DNA of 64,000 nt from contig NZ_KQ948423.1 in NCBI RefSeq assembly GCF_001514065.1, positions 1,015,717-1,079,716 on the forward strand, read 5' to 3'. A program made the translations under genes and the position numbers. The notes under the pieces are model-generated. The model searched no databases and had not been told where the DNA came from. It was given only the letters and a program-made list of their open reading frames with translations. Below, piece by piece: positions 16,599 through 24,691 of the stretch. How positions within the stretch are numbered: the stretch's first letter is position 1; every line of letters starts with the position of its first letter. This stretch comes from Streptomyces antibioticus. Lineage in GTDB: Bacteria > Actinomycetota > Actinomycetes > Streptomycetales > Streptomycetaceae.

Positions 16599-17753
16599 CT
16601 ACACGTCCGCGTACTTGGCGTCGGCGGCCGGGTCCAGGGCCAGGCGGTAGCCCCGTTTCACCACCGTCTGGATCAGCTTCGGGGCGCCGAGAGACGTGCG
16701 GAGGCGGGCCATGGCTGTTTCCACCGCGTGTTCGTCGCGGCCCGCGCCGGGCAGGGCGCGGAGGAGCTCCGCGCGGGCCACCACCCAGCCCGGCCGGCGG
16801 GACAGGGCGCGCAGCAGGGACATCCCGGCCGGCGGTACGGGGCGCAGGGCGCCGTCGACGAGGACCGCGTGGCCGCGGATCTCGACGCGGTGACCCGCGA
16901 TGGGGAGGGTGCGGGCCCGGGCCGGAAGTTCCTGGCAGAGGAGCTGGACGAGCGGGCCGAGGCGGAAGCGCTCGGGCTGGACGGTGTCGACGCCGCGGGC
17001 CTGGAGGGGAAGGGCCGTGACCGGGCCCACGCAGGCCGGGAGGACGTCGTGGTTGAGGGCGGCCAGCAGCTCCGGGAGCAGGCCCCGCTCCTCGGCGCGG
17101 CTCAGGAGCGACGCCGCCGCGGGAGCGCTGGTGAAGGTCAGGGCGTCCAGGCCCCGGGAGACGGTGGCGTCCAGGAGGCGGTCCACCGGGCCGATGTCCT
17201 CCGGTGGCATCCACCGGTAGACCGGCACCCCCAGCACATCCGCTCCCCCGGCCCGGAGCGCCTCCACGAAACCGGGCAGCGGTTCGCCGTGCAGCTGGAC
17301 GGCGATACGGCGATCCTCGACGCCCTCCTCCAGCAGCCGGTCCAGCACCTCGGCCATGGACTCGGACGACGGCGACCAGTCCTCGGTCAGCCCGGCGGCC
17401 CGGATCGCGCCCTTCACCTTGGGGCCGCGCGCCAGCACCTCGACGCCGCGCAGCCGCTCCAGCAGGTCCTCGCCCAGGCCCCAGCCGTCGGCGGCCTCGA
17501 TCCAGCCCCGGAACCCGATGGCGGTCGTGGCGACCACGACATCAGGTACCTCGTCGATGACCTGCTTGGTCGCGGCGAGCAGCTCGCTGTCGTCGGCGAG
17601 CTGCACGATCCGCAGGGCCGGTGCGTGCAGGACGGCGGCTCCCCGTCGCTGCAGCAGCGCGCCCAGCTCGTCGGCCCGGCGTGCGGCTGTCACCCCGACG
17701 GTGAAGCCGGCCAGGGGGCCGTGTTGTTCTGGTCGCTGCTCTTCGTCGTACAT
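16599..17753 (-). CDS. nnaR: NnaR-type regulator: HemD-like domain fused to winged helix
   Basis: 384-residue protein with an N-terminal uroporphyrinogen-III-synthase (HemD)-like domain (about 15-270, LAGFTVGVTAARRADELGALLQRRGA...VVVATTAIGFRGWIEA...TFTSAPAAASLL) and a C-terminal OmpR-type winged helix (about 285-375, MSLLRALSRRPGWVVARAELLRALPG...LIQTVVKRGYRL). The combination matches NnaR, described in S. coelicolor and mycobacteria as an activator of nitrate/nitrite assimilation that works with GlnR. The adjacent nitrate transporter gene supports this. It is unlikely to serve in haem synthesis. The ATG at 17753 has GAGAG very close by. A terminator separates it from narK. Confidence 0.88.
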   Translation of the reverse strand: MYDEEQRPEQHGPLAGFTVGVTAARRADELGALLQRRGAAVLHAPALRIVQLADDSELLAATKQVIDEVPDVVVATTAIGFRGWIEAADGWGLGEDLLERLRGVEVLARGPKVKGAIRAAGLTEDWSPSSESMAEVLDRLLEEGVEDRRIAVQLHGEPLPGFVEALRAGGADVLGVPVYRWMPPEDIGPVDRLLDATVSRGLDALTFTSAPAAASLLSRAEERGLLPELLAALNHDVLPACVGPVTALPLQARGVDTVQPERFRLGPLVQLLCQELPARARTLPIAGHRVEIRGHAVLVDGALRPVPPAGMSLLRALSRRPGWVVARAELLRALPGAGRDEHAVETAMARLRTSLGAPKLIQTVVKRGYRLALDPAADAKYADV

Positions 17754-17816
17754 AACTCTCGTCCCGCAGTCGAGTCGTTAGCACCTACACCGGGTGTGAC
17801 GGCACCTGCATGCCGA

Positions 17817-17848
17817 CCGAGCCTGTCAACGGCGCGTGACAGGCTCGG
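17817..17848 (-). terminator. Terminator between narK and nnaR
   Basis: Perfect 12-bp inverted repeat CCGAGCCTGTCA (17817-17828) and TGACAGGCTCGG (17837-17848), loop eight bases. It lies 27 bases after the narK stop and would insulate nnaR from narK transcription. Confidence 0.8.
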
Positions 17849-17874
17849 TTCGGCTTCATTGCGCCGGTGTTACG

Positions 17875-19257
17875 TCACACCTCGGCATAGCTGAGCTGGG
17901 GCTTCGTCTCAGCGGCAGCCGTCGCTTCCGTCGTGGCGGCCGTGCGGCGAAGGTATACGGCCCAAGTCACCGTGAAGCAGAGGGCGTAGTACACGAGGAA
18001 GGTGACGAAGGCGCCGGTGCCGGAGCCGTTCGACAGGAACGACTGGCGGAAGGCGAGGTTGATGCCCACGCCGCCGAGTGCGCCGACCGCGCCGATGAGT
18101 CCCATGGAGGCGCCGGAGAGCCGGCGGCCGTAGGCGACGGCCGCGTCACCCTGGAGCCCCTTGGCGAGGGCCTTGGTGCGGAAGATGCCGGGGATCATCT
18201 TGAACGTCGAGCCATTGCCGACCCCGCTGAGGACGAACAGCACCACGAAGGCGGTGGTGAACAGCGGCAGCGACTTCTGCATGCTGGCGAAGATCAGGAC
18301 GGCGGTGGCGGCGCCCATGCCGACGTAGTTGTAGAGGGTGATCTTCGCGCCGCCGTACTTGTCGGCGAGCCAGCCGCCGAGCGGGCGGATCAGCGAGCCG
18401 AGCAGCGGGCCGATGAAGGTGACGTACGCGGCCTGCAGCGGCGTACGGCCGAACTGGACCTGGAGGACCTGGCCGAAGGCGAAGGAGAAGCCGATGAAGG
18501 AGCCGAAGGTGCCGATGTAGAGGAAGGACATGATCCAGGTGTGGCCGTCCTTCGCCGAGTCGACGGCGGCACCGGTGTCGTTCTTCACGGTGGCGAGGTT
18601 GTCCATGTACAGCGCGGCGAGGACGGCGGCGACGACGATGAACGGGATGTAGATCCCGAGCAGCACGCGCGGGCCGCCGCTGGCGCCGATGACCGCGAGG
18701 GCGATCAGCTGGATGACCGGGACGCCGATGTTGCCGCCGCCCGCGTTGAGGCCGAGCGCCCACCCCTTCTTGCGCAGCGGGAAGAAGGCGTTGATGTTGG
18801 TCATCGAGGAGGCGAAGTTGCCGCCGCCGATACCGGCCAGCAGGCCGACGAGCAGGAAGGTGTTGAAGGAGGTCCCCGGCTCCATCACGGTGAACGCGGC
18901 AATGGTGGGGACGAGGAGCAGACCGGCGGAGACGATGGTCCAGTTCCGGCCGCCGAAGAGCGCCACGGCGAAGGTGTACGGGACGCGGACGACGGCGCCG
19001 ACGAGCGTGACCATCGAGGTCAGCAGGAACTTGTCGGCCGGGGTCAGGCCGTACTCCGGGCCCATGAAGAGCACCAGCACGGACCACATGGTCCAGATCG
19101 AGAATCCGATGTGCTCGGAGAGCACGGAGAAGACGAGATTGCGGCGGGCGACCTTCTCTCCCGTCTCGTTCCAGAAGGTCTCGTCCTCCGGATCCCACTG
19201 CTGGATCCAGCGGCCGCCCCTGCTCGGGGATGCGGGGGCTGTGCTAGGGGCTGTCAT
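17875..19257 (-). CDS. narK: NarK-type nitrate/nitrite transporter (MFS, NNP family)
   Basis: 460-residue major facilitator with about 12 helices. It contains both nitrate-signature regions of the nitrate/nitrite porter family: GIGGGNFASSMTNINAFFP with GWALGLNAGGGNIG in the first half and VLSGVGNGSTFKMIP in the second. It moves nitrate and/or nitrite across the membrane. The neighbouring nnaR gene and the GlnR-like box 90-115 bases upstream suggest an assimilatory role under nitrogen control. The ATG at 19257 follows GTGGAGG. The N-terminus is a cytoplasmic stretch of some 45 residues. Confidence 0.93.
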   Translation of the reverse strand: MTAPSTAPASPSRGGRWIQQWDPEDETFWNETGEKVARRNLVFSVLSEHIGFSIWTMWSVLVLFMGPEYGLTPADKFLLTSMVTLVGAVVRVPYTFAVALFGGRNWTIVSAGLLLVPTIAAFTVMEPGTSFNTFLLVGLLAGIGGGNFASSMTNINAFFPLRKKGWALGLNAGGGNIGVPVIQLIALAVIGASGGPRVLLGIYIPFIVVAAVLAALYMDNLATVKNDTGAAVDSAKDGHTWIMSFLYIGTFGSFIGFSFAFGQVLQVQFGRTPLQAAYVTFIGPLLGSLIRPLGGWLADKYGGAKITLYNYVGMGAATAVLIFASMQKSLPLFTTAFVVLFVLSGVGNGSTFKMIPGIFRTKALAKGLQGDAAVAYGRRLSGASMGLIGAVGALGGVGINLAFRQSFLSNGSGTGAFVTFLVYYALCFTVTWAVYLRRTAATTEATAAAETKPQLSYAEV

Positions 19258-19345
19258 GACGCCTCCACGGTGCTTCGGGGCTCGGGGCTCTCTGAGCGGC
19301 TGGTCCCGAAGTTAGGGAGGGCGCGTTTCCTCGCTGTGGCAGTGG

Positions 19346-19372
19346 GTGACCGGAAGGGAACTTTGCTCTCAC
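19346..19372. promoter_or_regulatory. Candidate GlnR box upstream of narK
   Basis: GTGAC-n6-GGAAC-n6-CTCAC (19346-19350, 19357-19361, 19368-19372) fits the GlnR consensus gTnAC-n6-GaAAC with a third half-site in the right register. It lies about 90 bases ahead of narK. GlnR is the global nitrogen regulator of actinobacteria and is known to control narK/nnaR-type genes. Confidence 0.55.
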
Positions 19373-19463
19373 CCGGCGGACGGGCGGGATGAGAGGTACT
19401 TGCGACCCTTTGTTACGAACGGCTCCCAGCGGGCGTGGGCCGCCGCTGAGGTCACCGCCGAGG

Positions 19464-20381
19464 TCACCCCTGGGGCGCCTGCCAGTTGGGGTTCTGCTGG
19501 GGGTAGGGCTGCTGCGGCGGGTACGGCTGCTGCTGCGGGTAGGGCTGCTGGGGGCTGTACGGGCCGGGGGCGGCGGGGGGCTGCTGGGGGTAGCCGTAGG
19601 GCTGCGGCTGGGGCTGCGGCTGGCCGTAGCCGGGCTGGGGCGAGTACGGCTGGGGGTACGGCTGCTGCGGTTGCCCGCCATAACCCGGCTGGGGCTGCTG
19701 CCCGTACCCCGGCTGCGGTTGCTGCCCGTACCCCGGCTGCGGCTGGTTGCCGTACGGACCGGCGGCGAAGGGGTTCGCCTGGCCCGGCACCTGGGCGCCC
19801 GGCGGCAGATACCGCACCCGGCCGCTCTCGTCGGTGACCGGCATGAACCCGGCGGCCTGGAGCCGGCCGGCGAACTTGACGTTGCGCTTGCCGTTGACGA
19901 GGAAGCCGATGCCGATCACCGCCAGGAGCACGACCCAGATGACGGCCGCGGCGACGAAGTCCTCGGACCGGCCGCCGAAGCGGTACGCGAGGACCAGGCA
20001 CGCGACGCTGGCACCGGCGACGGCGTAGCCCAGGCGCTTCTTGGCCTGCCCCGTGAGGTCGAAGTTGATCCGGGCCTTGAGGAGTTCGAAGGCGTCGGGG
20101 ACGAGGGGCGGCACGGAAACCCCGTCACCGGCGTTCGGATACTGCGCCCAGTTCTGCGCGGCGCGGCTGCGGGCCTGCGGGCTGGGGTCGGGGACGAGCA
20201 GCATGACGAGGGCGTTGTTCCGGCCGCCGCTCTGTCGTACGTCGGCGTACTCGTAGCCGAACTGCTGGGCGATGAAGGCGAGTCGGGCGAGCTTCTTCAC
20301 GGAGGCCATGGGGCTGGTGAGTTCGACGGCCTCCCCGCTCGCCATCAACCGCAGCATCTTCTGCACTTGCCGCTTGCTCAT
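19464..20381 (-). CDS. Two-helix membrane protein with Pro/Gln/Tyr/Gly-repeat tail
   Basis: 305 residues, function unknown. The first ~115 residues form a soluble domain beginning MSKRQVQKMLRLMASGEAVELTSPMASVKKLARLAFIAQQFGYEYADVRQSG. Two helices follow (about 117-137 and 142-162), then a short linker ending GFMPVTDESGRVRYLPPGAQ. The last ~105 residues are low-complexity repeats of the QPQPGYGQ and PYPQQ type, probably disordered. Such tails in actinobacterial membrane proteins often mediate weak multivalent contacts, but nothing specific can be claimed. The gene is downstream-facing toward narK and divergent from a lipoprotein gene. Confidence 0.8.
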   Translation of the reverse strand: MSKRQVQKMLRLMASGEAVELTSPMASVKKLARLAFIAQQFGYEYADVRQSGGRNNALVMLLVPDPSPQARSRAAQNWAQYPNAGDGVSVPPLVPDAFELLKARINFDLTGQAKKRLGYAVAGASVACLVLAYRFGGRSEDFVAAAVIWVVLLAVIGIGFLVNGKRNVKFAGRLQAAGFMPVTDESGRVRYLPPGAQVPGQANPFAAGPYGNQPQPGYGQQPQPGYGQQPQPGYGGQPQQPYPQPYSPQPGYGQPQPQPQPYGYPQQPPAAPGPYSPQQPYPQQQPYPPQQPYPQQNPNWQAPQG

Positions 20382-20543
20382 CGTCGTCCGCTCCCCACCG
20401 GGCCACCCCGTTCACTTCCGCAACCGGGGCAGTCTCGCATGCCGTGTGCCACGGGGGCACCGCTGTCCCCCGCGGTTTACAGGATCTTGGCGCGCGCGCC
20501 CACGCCGGTAATCTCTGGGTCACCTGTGATCTGTGGGGGAACT

Positions 20544-21218
20544 GTGCGAAGAAGAGCGGCGGCGGTGCTGGCGTGCCTGGTGGTGGCCGGGTGCTCGGGG
20601 GGCGGCGGCGGTGGGGACGACCGCTCCGGGCGGGAGATCCTCGACGAGGCGAACAAGACGATGAGCAAGCTGACGTCCGTGACCGTCGAGGGGACGACCG
20701 CCAACCCCGAGGGCAAGGGTTTCACCGCCCGCGTCACGACCGACCTTCACAGCAGGTGTTCGACGAAGACCACCTGGAACTGGAACGGCGCCGCCCTCGA
20801 ACAGATCCGCATCGGCAAGACGGACTACGTCCGCCCGAACCGCGCGTACGTCGAGTGGTGGTCGGACAAGTCGATGGACGGGGACCAGGACCGGTGGATC
20901 AAGACCCCGGCGAGCAAGGCCGAACCGCGCGAAGGGCTGGTCGACTGCCCCCGTGACTTCTCCTCCTTCGGCACGGCGAAACGAGGCCGGCCGACCGAGG
21001 TCGACGGCACCCCGGCGATCTCGGTGATCGTGACCGACAAGTCGGTGAAGACCGGCAAGTACACGTTCTACGTGGCCACCGAGGGCAAGCCGTACCTTCT
21101 GAAGGTCGTCTACAAGGGGTCGGACTTCCATACGACCACCACCTACAGCGGCTTCGACAAGCCCCTGGACGTGAAGCCGCCGGCAAAGGTGCTGGACACC
21201 AGTGCCTGGAGCCACTGA
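20544..21218 (+). CDS. Putative secreted lipoprotein (LppX/LprG-like size)
   Basis: 224-residue lipoprotein. The start is a GTG at 20544 behind GGGGGA: VRRRAAAVLACLVVAGCSGGGG, with lipobox VAGC, so Cys17 should be lipidated. The mature part has the pattern ILDEANKTMSKLTSVTVEGTTANPEGKGFTARVTTDLHSRC...WIKTPA...KPYLLKVVYKG, which resembles the single-domain beta-sheet-plus-helix lipoproteins of the LolA/LppX type that shield hydrophobic ligands. This likeness is by pattern only. It is divergent from the repeat-tailed membrane protein gene and is followed at 50 bases by another membrane protein gene. Confidence 0.82.
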   Translation: MRRRAAAVLACLVVAGCSGGGGGGDDRSGREILDEANKTMSKLTSVTVEGTTANPEGKGFTARVTTDLHSRCSTKTTWNWNGAALEQIRIGKTDYVRPNRAYVEWWSDKSMDGDQDRWIKTPASKAEPREGLVDCPRDFSSFGTAKRGRPTEVDGTPAISVIVTDKSVKTGKYTFYVATEGKPYLLKVVYKGSDFHTTTTYSGFDKPLDVKPPAKVLDTSAWSH

Positions 21219-21268
21219 CCGCGGGCTGGCTATCCTCTACCGGACCCCGTACAGGAATGGGAGAGTCC

Positions 21269-21799
21269 ATGTCCGCCGAGTCGAGGGCCGAGGGGCCGGA
21301 CGCGACGCAGTCCGGTGTGCGGCGATCTGTCGCCGGAAATGTCGCGTTCGGGGTCGGGGTCGTCGTCGTGCTGGCGGCCATGGCGCTCGGCGTGTACGCG
21401 GCCGTGGCGCTGCTCGGGGACGCGGTGGACCGGGCGCCGCTGTCCGATGTCGTGCCGGAGGACGGGCGGATCGCCCTCCTCATCGGCGGGATCGCCGTCG
21501 GGGGCGTCACCGGGCTGATGGTGCCGGTGATCGTCTTCGGGATGTTCAAGGGGGGCGAGGCCCGGGTCGGTCTCGGGGCCGCCCTGCGGAAGATCCTCGC
21601 CGTGCTCGTCTTCGATGTGTATCTGCTGGTCGTGGCCCTGCTGGTCAGCCAGCTCGGGTGGGTGTTGCCCAAGCAGCTCGTCAACATTCTCGGCGTCTTC
21701 GCCGTCGGCTTCAGCTGGATGCCCCTCGCGATGCTGCCGTGGGAGAAGCTCGGGCTCGGGGAGCCTCCGATCAGGCGGCGGTCACGTCAGGCGGAGTGA
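21269..21799 (+). CDS. Four-helix membrane protein of unknown function
   Basis: 176 residues from the ATG at 21269 (GGGAGA close upstream; an ATG at 21257 is the alternative). Hydrophobic segments occur at about 22-50, 70-92, 108-125 and 134-155 (VAFGVGVVVVLAAMALGVYAAVAL, IALLIGGIAVGGVTGLMVPVIVFGMF and others). No family recognised. The last 18 bases overlap, tail to tail, with the end of the gene at 21782-22375. It may be cotranscribed with the preceding lipoprotein gene. Confidence 0.75.
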   Translation: MSAESRAEGPDATQSGVRRSVAGNVAFGVGVVVVLAAMALGVYAAVALLGDAVDRAPLSDVVPEDGRIALLIGGIAVGGVTGLMVPVIVFGMFKGGEARVGLGAALRKILAVLVFDVYLLVVALLVSQLGWVLPKQLVNILGVFAVGFSWMPLAMLPWEKLGLGEPPIRRRSRQAE

Positions 21800-22375
21800 C
21801 GCCGCCAGTTCGTCGGCCATCCCCGCCAGCACCTCGCCCAGACCCGGAGAGCTCCACAGCAGGCGGCACTCCAGGGCTGTCCCCGAGTAGCGGGCGGGCA
21901 GGACGTAGTGGGCGACGCCCTCCACTATCTCGCCGGACGCGGACTCCGGAGCCGTGGGCTCCATGCGCTGGACGCGGAGCGCCGGGCCCAGGGGGAGGTC
22001 CACCTCCTCCAGCAACTGGGTGCCGAAGAACGGGCCCTCCGTCTCCCCCACCTCCGCGCGCAGCGCCGCGACCGTCGCCGCCTCCGGCGGCACCCGCACC
22101 TCCCGGACCGTGTAGCTCGCCAGCACCGGCGCGTCCGGCGGGGTGAGCAGGGACGCGCACAGGGCGTTCTGGCGGCGGGCCGCTCCCCAGTACCAGAGGA
22201 CGTCCGTGGCGAAGGCGTCGTACAGCTCCGGCGGTGTGCCCTGTGCCAGGTGCTCGTCGGCGATCTCTCGCGCCCAGGTCTCCGGGTCCTCGGTGCGCAG
22301 GTCGAGCACCAGCCAGTTGTGCGGGGCGGGGAGGTCCACGCGGCACTCGCTCCAGTCGGCCGTGTCGGTCGCCAT
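21782..22375 (-). CDS. Unknown protein, partner gene of a WXG100-type cassette (outer gene 2)
   Basis: 197 residues, no signal peptide or membrane segment, from the ATG at 22375 (GGGGAGGTGACCCGG upstream). It starts ATDTADWSECRVDLPAPHNWLVLDLRTEDPETWAREIADEHL. The C-terminal pattern, YVLPAR...LECRLLWSSPGLGEVLAGMADELAASLRL, parallels the end of the product of the first gene of this operon (YFVPVPGRDEVLMLTFSTPLEPIADAMVELFDAIAGTLRW), so the two are probably distant paralogues. It is the fourth gene of a tight minus-strand operon, five bases after the preceding stop. A chaperone-like or immunity-like partner for the secreted protein is possible but unproven. Confidence 0.72.
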   Translation of the reverse strand: MATDTADWSECRVDLPAPHNWLVLDLRTEDPETWAREIADEHLAQGTPPELYDAFATDVLWYWGAARRQNALCASLLTPPDAPVLASYTVREVRVPPEAATVAALRAEVGETEGPFFGTQLLEEVDLPLGPALRVQRMEPTAPESASGEIVEGVAHYVLPARYSGTALECRLLWSSPGLGEVLAGMADELAASLRLT

Positions 22376-22380
22376 CCGGG

Positions 22381-23772
22381 TCACCTCCCCGCCAGCGACG
22401 CGTCCGGGCCCGTCACGTCGATCTCCTCGTCGCCGCCGAACAGGCCGATGAAGCTGTTGGTGTCGGAGCCCGCGCCGGTGCCGGTGGCGCCGAGGGCCCA
22501 GGAGTTGTAGGAGAGGGCCTGCTTGAAGGCGTCCGGGGTGCCGACGAAGTTCAGGTCGGCCGGGTCGATGTTCTTCATGCGGCCGAGTTCGTCGACCATG
22601 CCGGGTCCGACGTACATGCTGGCCAGGCCGCGGGCGCCGGCGGTGTTGTAGGCGTTGCGGGCGGCGGTGAGGTTGTCGCCGACCTTGAAGAGGTCGCGCC
22701 AGTTGCCGCGGATGGTGCCGAGGTCGTCCGCGAAGGAGCGGGGCAGGCCCTTGAAGGCGGCGGCGAGGGAGACGTCGGGCAGGGCGCCGGCACCGGTCGC
22801 CCCGGCACGCGGGCCGACCATCGCCTCGACGAGGCGGCGGCGGGCGGCGGAGTTCATACCCCGGTTCCAGGCCCGGACGTAGTCGTCGGCGGCCTGCCAG
22901 ACGCGGCTGCGGCCGACGGTGGCGGCGAGCTTGGACCCGGCGGAGAAGACGCGGCCGATACCGAAGGTGGCGAGGCCCAGGGCGTCCATGGCGACGTCGC
23001 CCCAGGAGCCGTCGCCGTTGATGGCCAACAACACATGACAGACCAAGGAGATCACCGTCATCACCAGCGCGATCGTGCCGAGCACGCCCGCGAGCGCCTG
23101 GCCGATGATCGGGATCCAGCCGACGAGCAGCGCGAGGATGCCGCAGACCGCGGCGATCGCCCCCGTGATGTCGCTGATGATCTTCAGGGCGTCGCGCAGG
23201 TCGTCCAGCCACGAGTCGTTGAGGCCGTCGCCCTCGGTGGTGTCGTGGATCTTCTTGGCGGCCTTGTCGCCGGCCTCCTTGTGGCGCCGCTTGACGTCCG
23301 CGAGCTGACCGCGCAGGCCGTCGAGGCCGTCCTGGATGTCGGTGACCTTCTTGTCGAGCTTCTTCTGGTCGGCCTCCTCTGTGCCCTTCGGAGGGTTCTC
23401 GGCGCTCGACTGCGCCGTGCTCAGGTCGCCGGCCTTGGTCTCCGCGTCGCGCAGCAGCTTGTCGGCGTCCTCCTGGATGGTCTCCAGGTCGGTGTAGTAC
23501 GTCTTCAGCGCGGACGCGGCGTCGGCGTAGCGGTCGTGCGCCTTGCTCACCGTCTTCGCGGTGTCGTTCGCCTTGTCGGCGAAGGCGCGGCCCGCCTCGG
23601 AGTCCCAGCTCTCCTGGTTGCCGAGGCGGCGCAGCGCGGCCGCGGTCTCGGTGATGGTCTTCGCGGTGGCCTCGAAGCGGCGGGAGAGGGCCTTGAGGTC
23701 GGTGACGTCGCCGGGGACCGGGTCACCGCTCTCCCCCAGCACCTCCCAGCGGTGATCGGCCGGGCGGGTCAC
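22381..23772 (-). CDS. Putative type VII-secreted protein with WXG-like N-terminal domain and membrane segment
   Basis: 463 residues. Residues 1-100 match the plan of the actinobacterial type VII secretion-signal domain: GDPVPGDVTDLKALSRRFEATAKTITETAAALRRLG, then SWDSEAGRAF (Trp56) at the helical turn. A long charged helical region (about 95-175) follows, then a hydrophobic block of two or three helices (about 198-252, GAIAAVCGILALLVGWIPIIGQALAGVLGTIALVMTVISLVCHVLL). The last ~200 residues show no toxin motif that I recognise. The GTG at 23772 overlaps the stop of the WXG100-like gene (GTGA). Polymorphic toxins share this design, but a toxin activity is not shown. Confidence 0.72.
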   Translation of the reverse strand: MTRPADHRWEVLGESGDPVPGDVTDLKALSRRFEATAKTITETAAALRRLGNQESWDSEAGRAFADKANDTAKTVSKAHDRYADAASALKTYYTDLETIQEDADKLLRDAETKAGDLSTAQSSAENPPKGTEEADQKKLDKKVTDIQDGLDGLRGQLADVKRRHKEAGDKAAKKIHDTTEGDGLNDSWLDDLRDALKIISDITGAIAAVCGILALLVGWIPIIGQALAGVLGTIALVMTVISLVCHVLLAINGDGSWGDVAMDALGLATFGIGRVFSAGSKLAATVGRSRVWQAADDYVRAWNRGMNSAARRRLVEAMVGPRAGATGAGALPDVSLAAAFKGLPRSFADDLGTIRGNWRDLFKVGDNLTAARNAYNTAGARGLASMYVGPGMVDELGRMKNIDPADLNFVGTPDAFKQALSYNSWALGATGTGAGSDTNSFIGLFGGDEEIDVTGPDASLAGR

Positions 23773-24071
23773 TTCTTCTTCCCCTTGCCGATGAGCGCGT
23801 TGTAGAGCGCGGTGTCCAGTTCCTTGTACGCCTTGCCCGACTCGTGGGCGACCTGCCCGAGGCCCTGGATCTCCTCGATCATCTTCTTGCGGTTGTCGTC
23901 CCAGCCGTCGGAGAAGTCCTGGAGCCGCTCGTGGAGTTGCTGGTGGCCGACCGTGCGGCGGTCGTACTGGTCCATCAGCTTGTCGAGTCCTTCGAGTTCG
24001 GTGGCCACCGTCCGCAGTCCGGTGCCGGCCGTCTCCAGGTCGTCCGTGGAGACCCTCAGTCGTTCGCCCAT
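23769..24071 (-). CDS. WXG100-like small protein
   Basis: 100 residues, all helical in character: RVSTDDLETAGTGLRTVATELEGLDKLMDQ, then FSDGWDDNRKKMIEEIQGLGQVAHESGKAYKELDTALYNAL and a Lys-rich end. Length, two-helix hairpin and central Trp fit the WXG100/ESAT-6 superfamily, although the turn reads WDD rather than WxG. The start overlaps the preceding gene by 16 bases and its stop overlaps the next gene's GTG, so it is expressed together with the larger secreted-type protein. It may dimerise with the N-terminal domain of that protein, as WXG100 pairs do. Confidence 0.75.
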   Translation of the reverse strand: MGERLRVSTDDLETAGTGLRTVATELEGLDKLMDQYDRRTVGHQQLHERLQDFSDGWDDNRKKMIEEIQGLGQVAHESGKAYKELDTALYNALIGKGKKK

Positions 24072-24691
24072 GTCTCGTCATCCCCCGTGTCGTCCTGCCG
24101 CTGCCAGCGCAGCGTTCCGGCGATCGCGTCGAACAGTTCCACCATGGCGTCGGCGATCGGTTCCAGCGGTGTGCTGAAGGTGAGCATCAGCACCTCGTCG
24201 CGGCCCGGGACCGGTACGAAGTACTCGACGACCGTGTCCTGGAACTCCGACCCCAGCTTCCGCGACTGCTTCGACTGCTCCCGCCGCACCAGCCGGGCCG
24301 CCCGCCCCACCGCGGGCAGCTTCGTCAGACCGACCTCGCCGGAGCCGGCGAGCGCCGCGACGGCGTCGAGCGCGTCGAATCTCTGGTGCAGGCGGGAGAC
24401 GAGCAGCGAGGCGGACAGCGGGATGCCGCCGACCTCCAGGAAGGAGAGGTACAGCACGACGCCGCCCTGCTCGACGCCGGCCTCGGCGGTGTCGCGCAGT
24501 TGCTCCTCCGCCTTGCGGCGCAGCACGGGCTGGTCGTCGACACCGGCGAACTGCCGTCTGATCAGCGCGGCGATGGACGCCTCACGGCGGTCCCGCGGCT
24601 GGAGCGGCATGCGGTACCAGTCCACGGGCGTGACCAGCCCGAACACCGGCGCGGCTCCGGCGGGCGGGGCGGTGGCGGGTTCCTGGCTCAA
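24056..24691 (-). CDS. Unknown protein, first gene of the WXG100-type cassette (outer gene 1)
   Basis: 211 residues from a TTG at 24691; a GTG at 24754 in frame would add a basic, non-conserved leader. Soluble, no signal. Begins MSQEPATAPPAGAAPVFGLVTPVDWYRMPLQPRDRREASIAALIRRQF, with VEYFVPVPGRDEVLMLTFSTPLEPIADAMVELFDAIAGTLRW at the C-terminus, which resembles the end of the product of the last gene of the operon. Function unknown. It opens a four-gene operon with WXG100-like and type VII-signal proteins; a role in their folding, targeting or regulation is the simplest guess. Confidence 0.68.
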   Translation of the reverse strand: MSQEPATAPPAGAAPVFGLVTPVDWYRMPLQPRDRREASIAALIRRQFAGVDDQPVLRRKAEEQLRDTAEAGVEQGGVVLYLSFLEVGGIPLSASLLVSRLHQRFDALDAVAALAGSGEVGLTKLPAVGRAARLVRREQSKQSRKLGSEFQDTVVEYFVPVPGRDEVLMLTFSTPLEPIADAMVELFDAIAGTLRWQRQDDTGDDETWAND

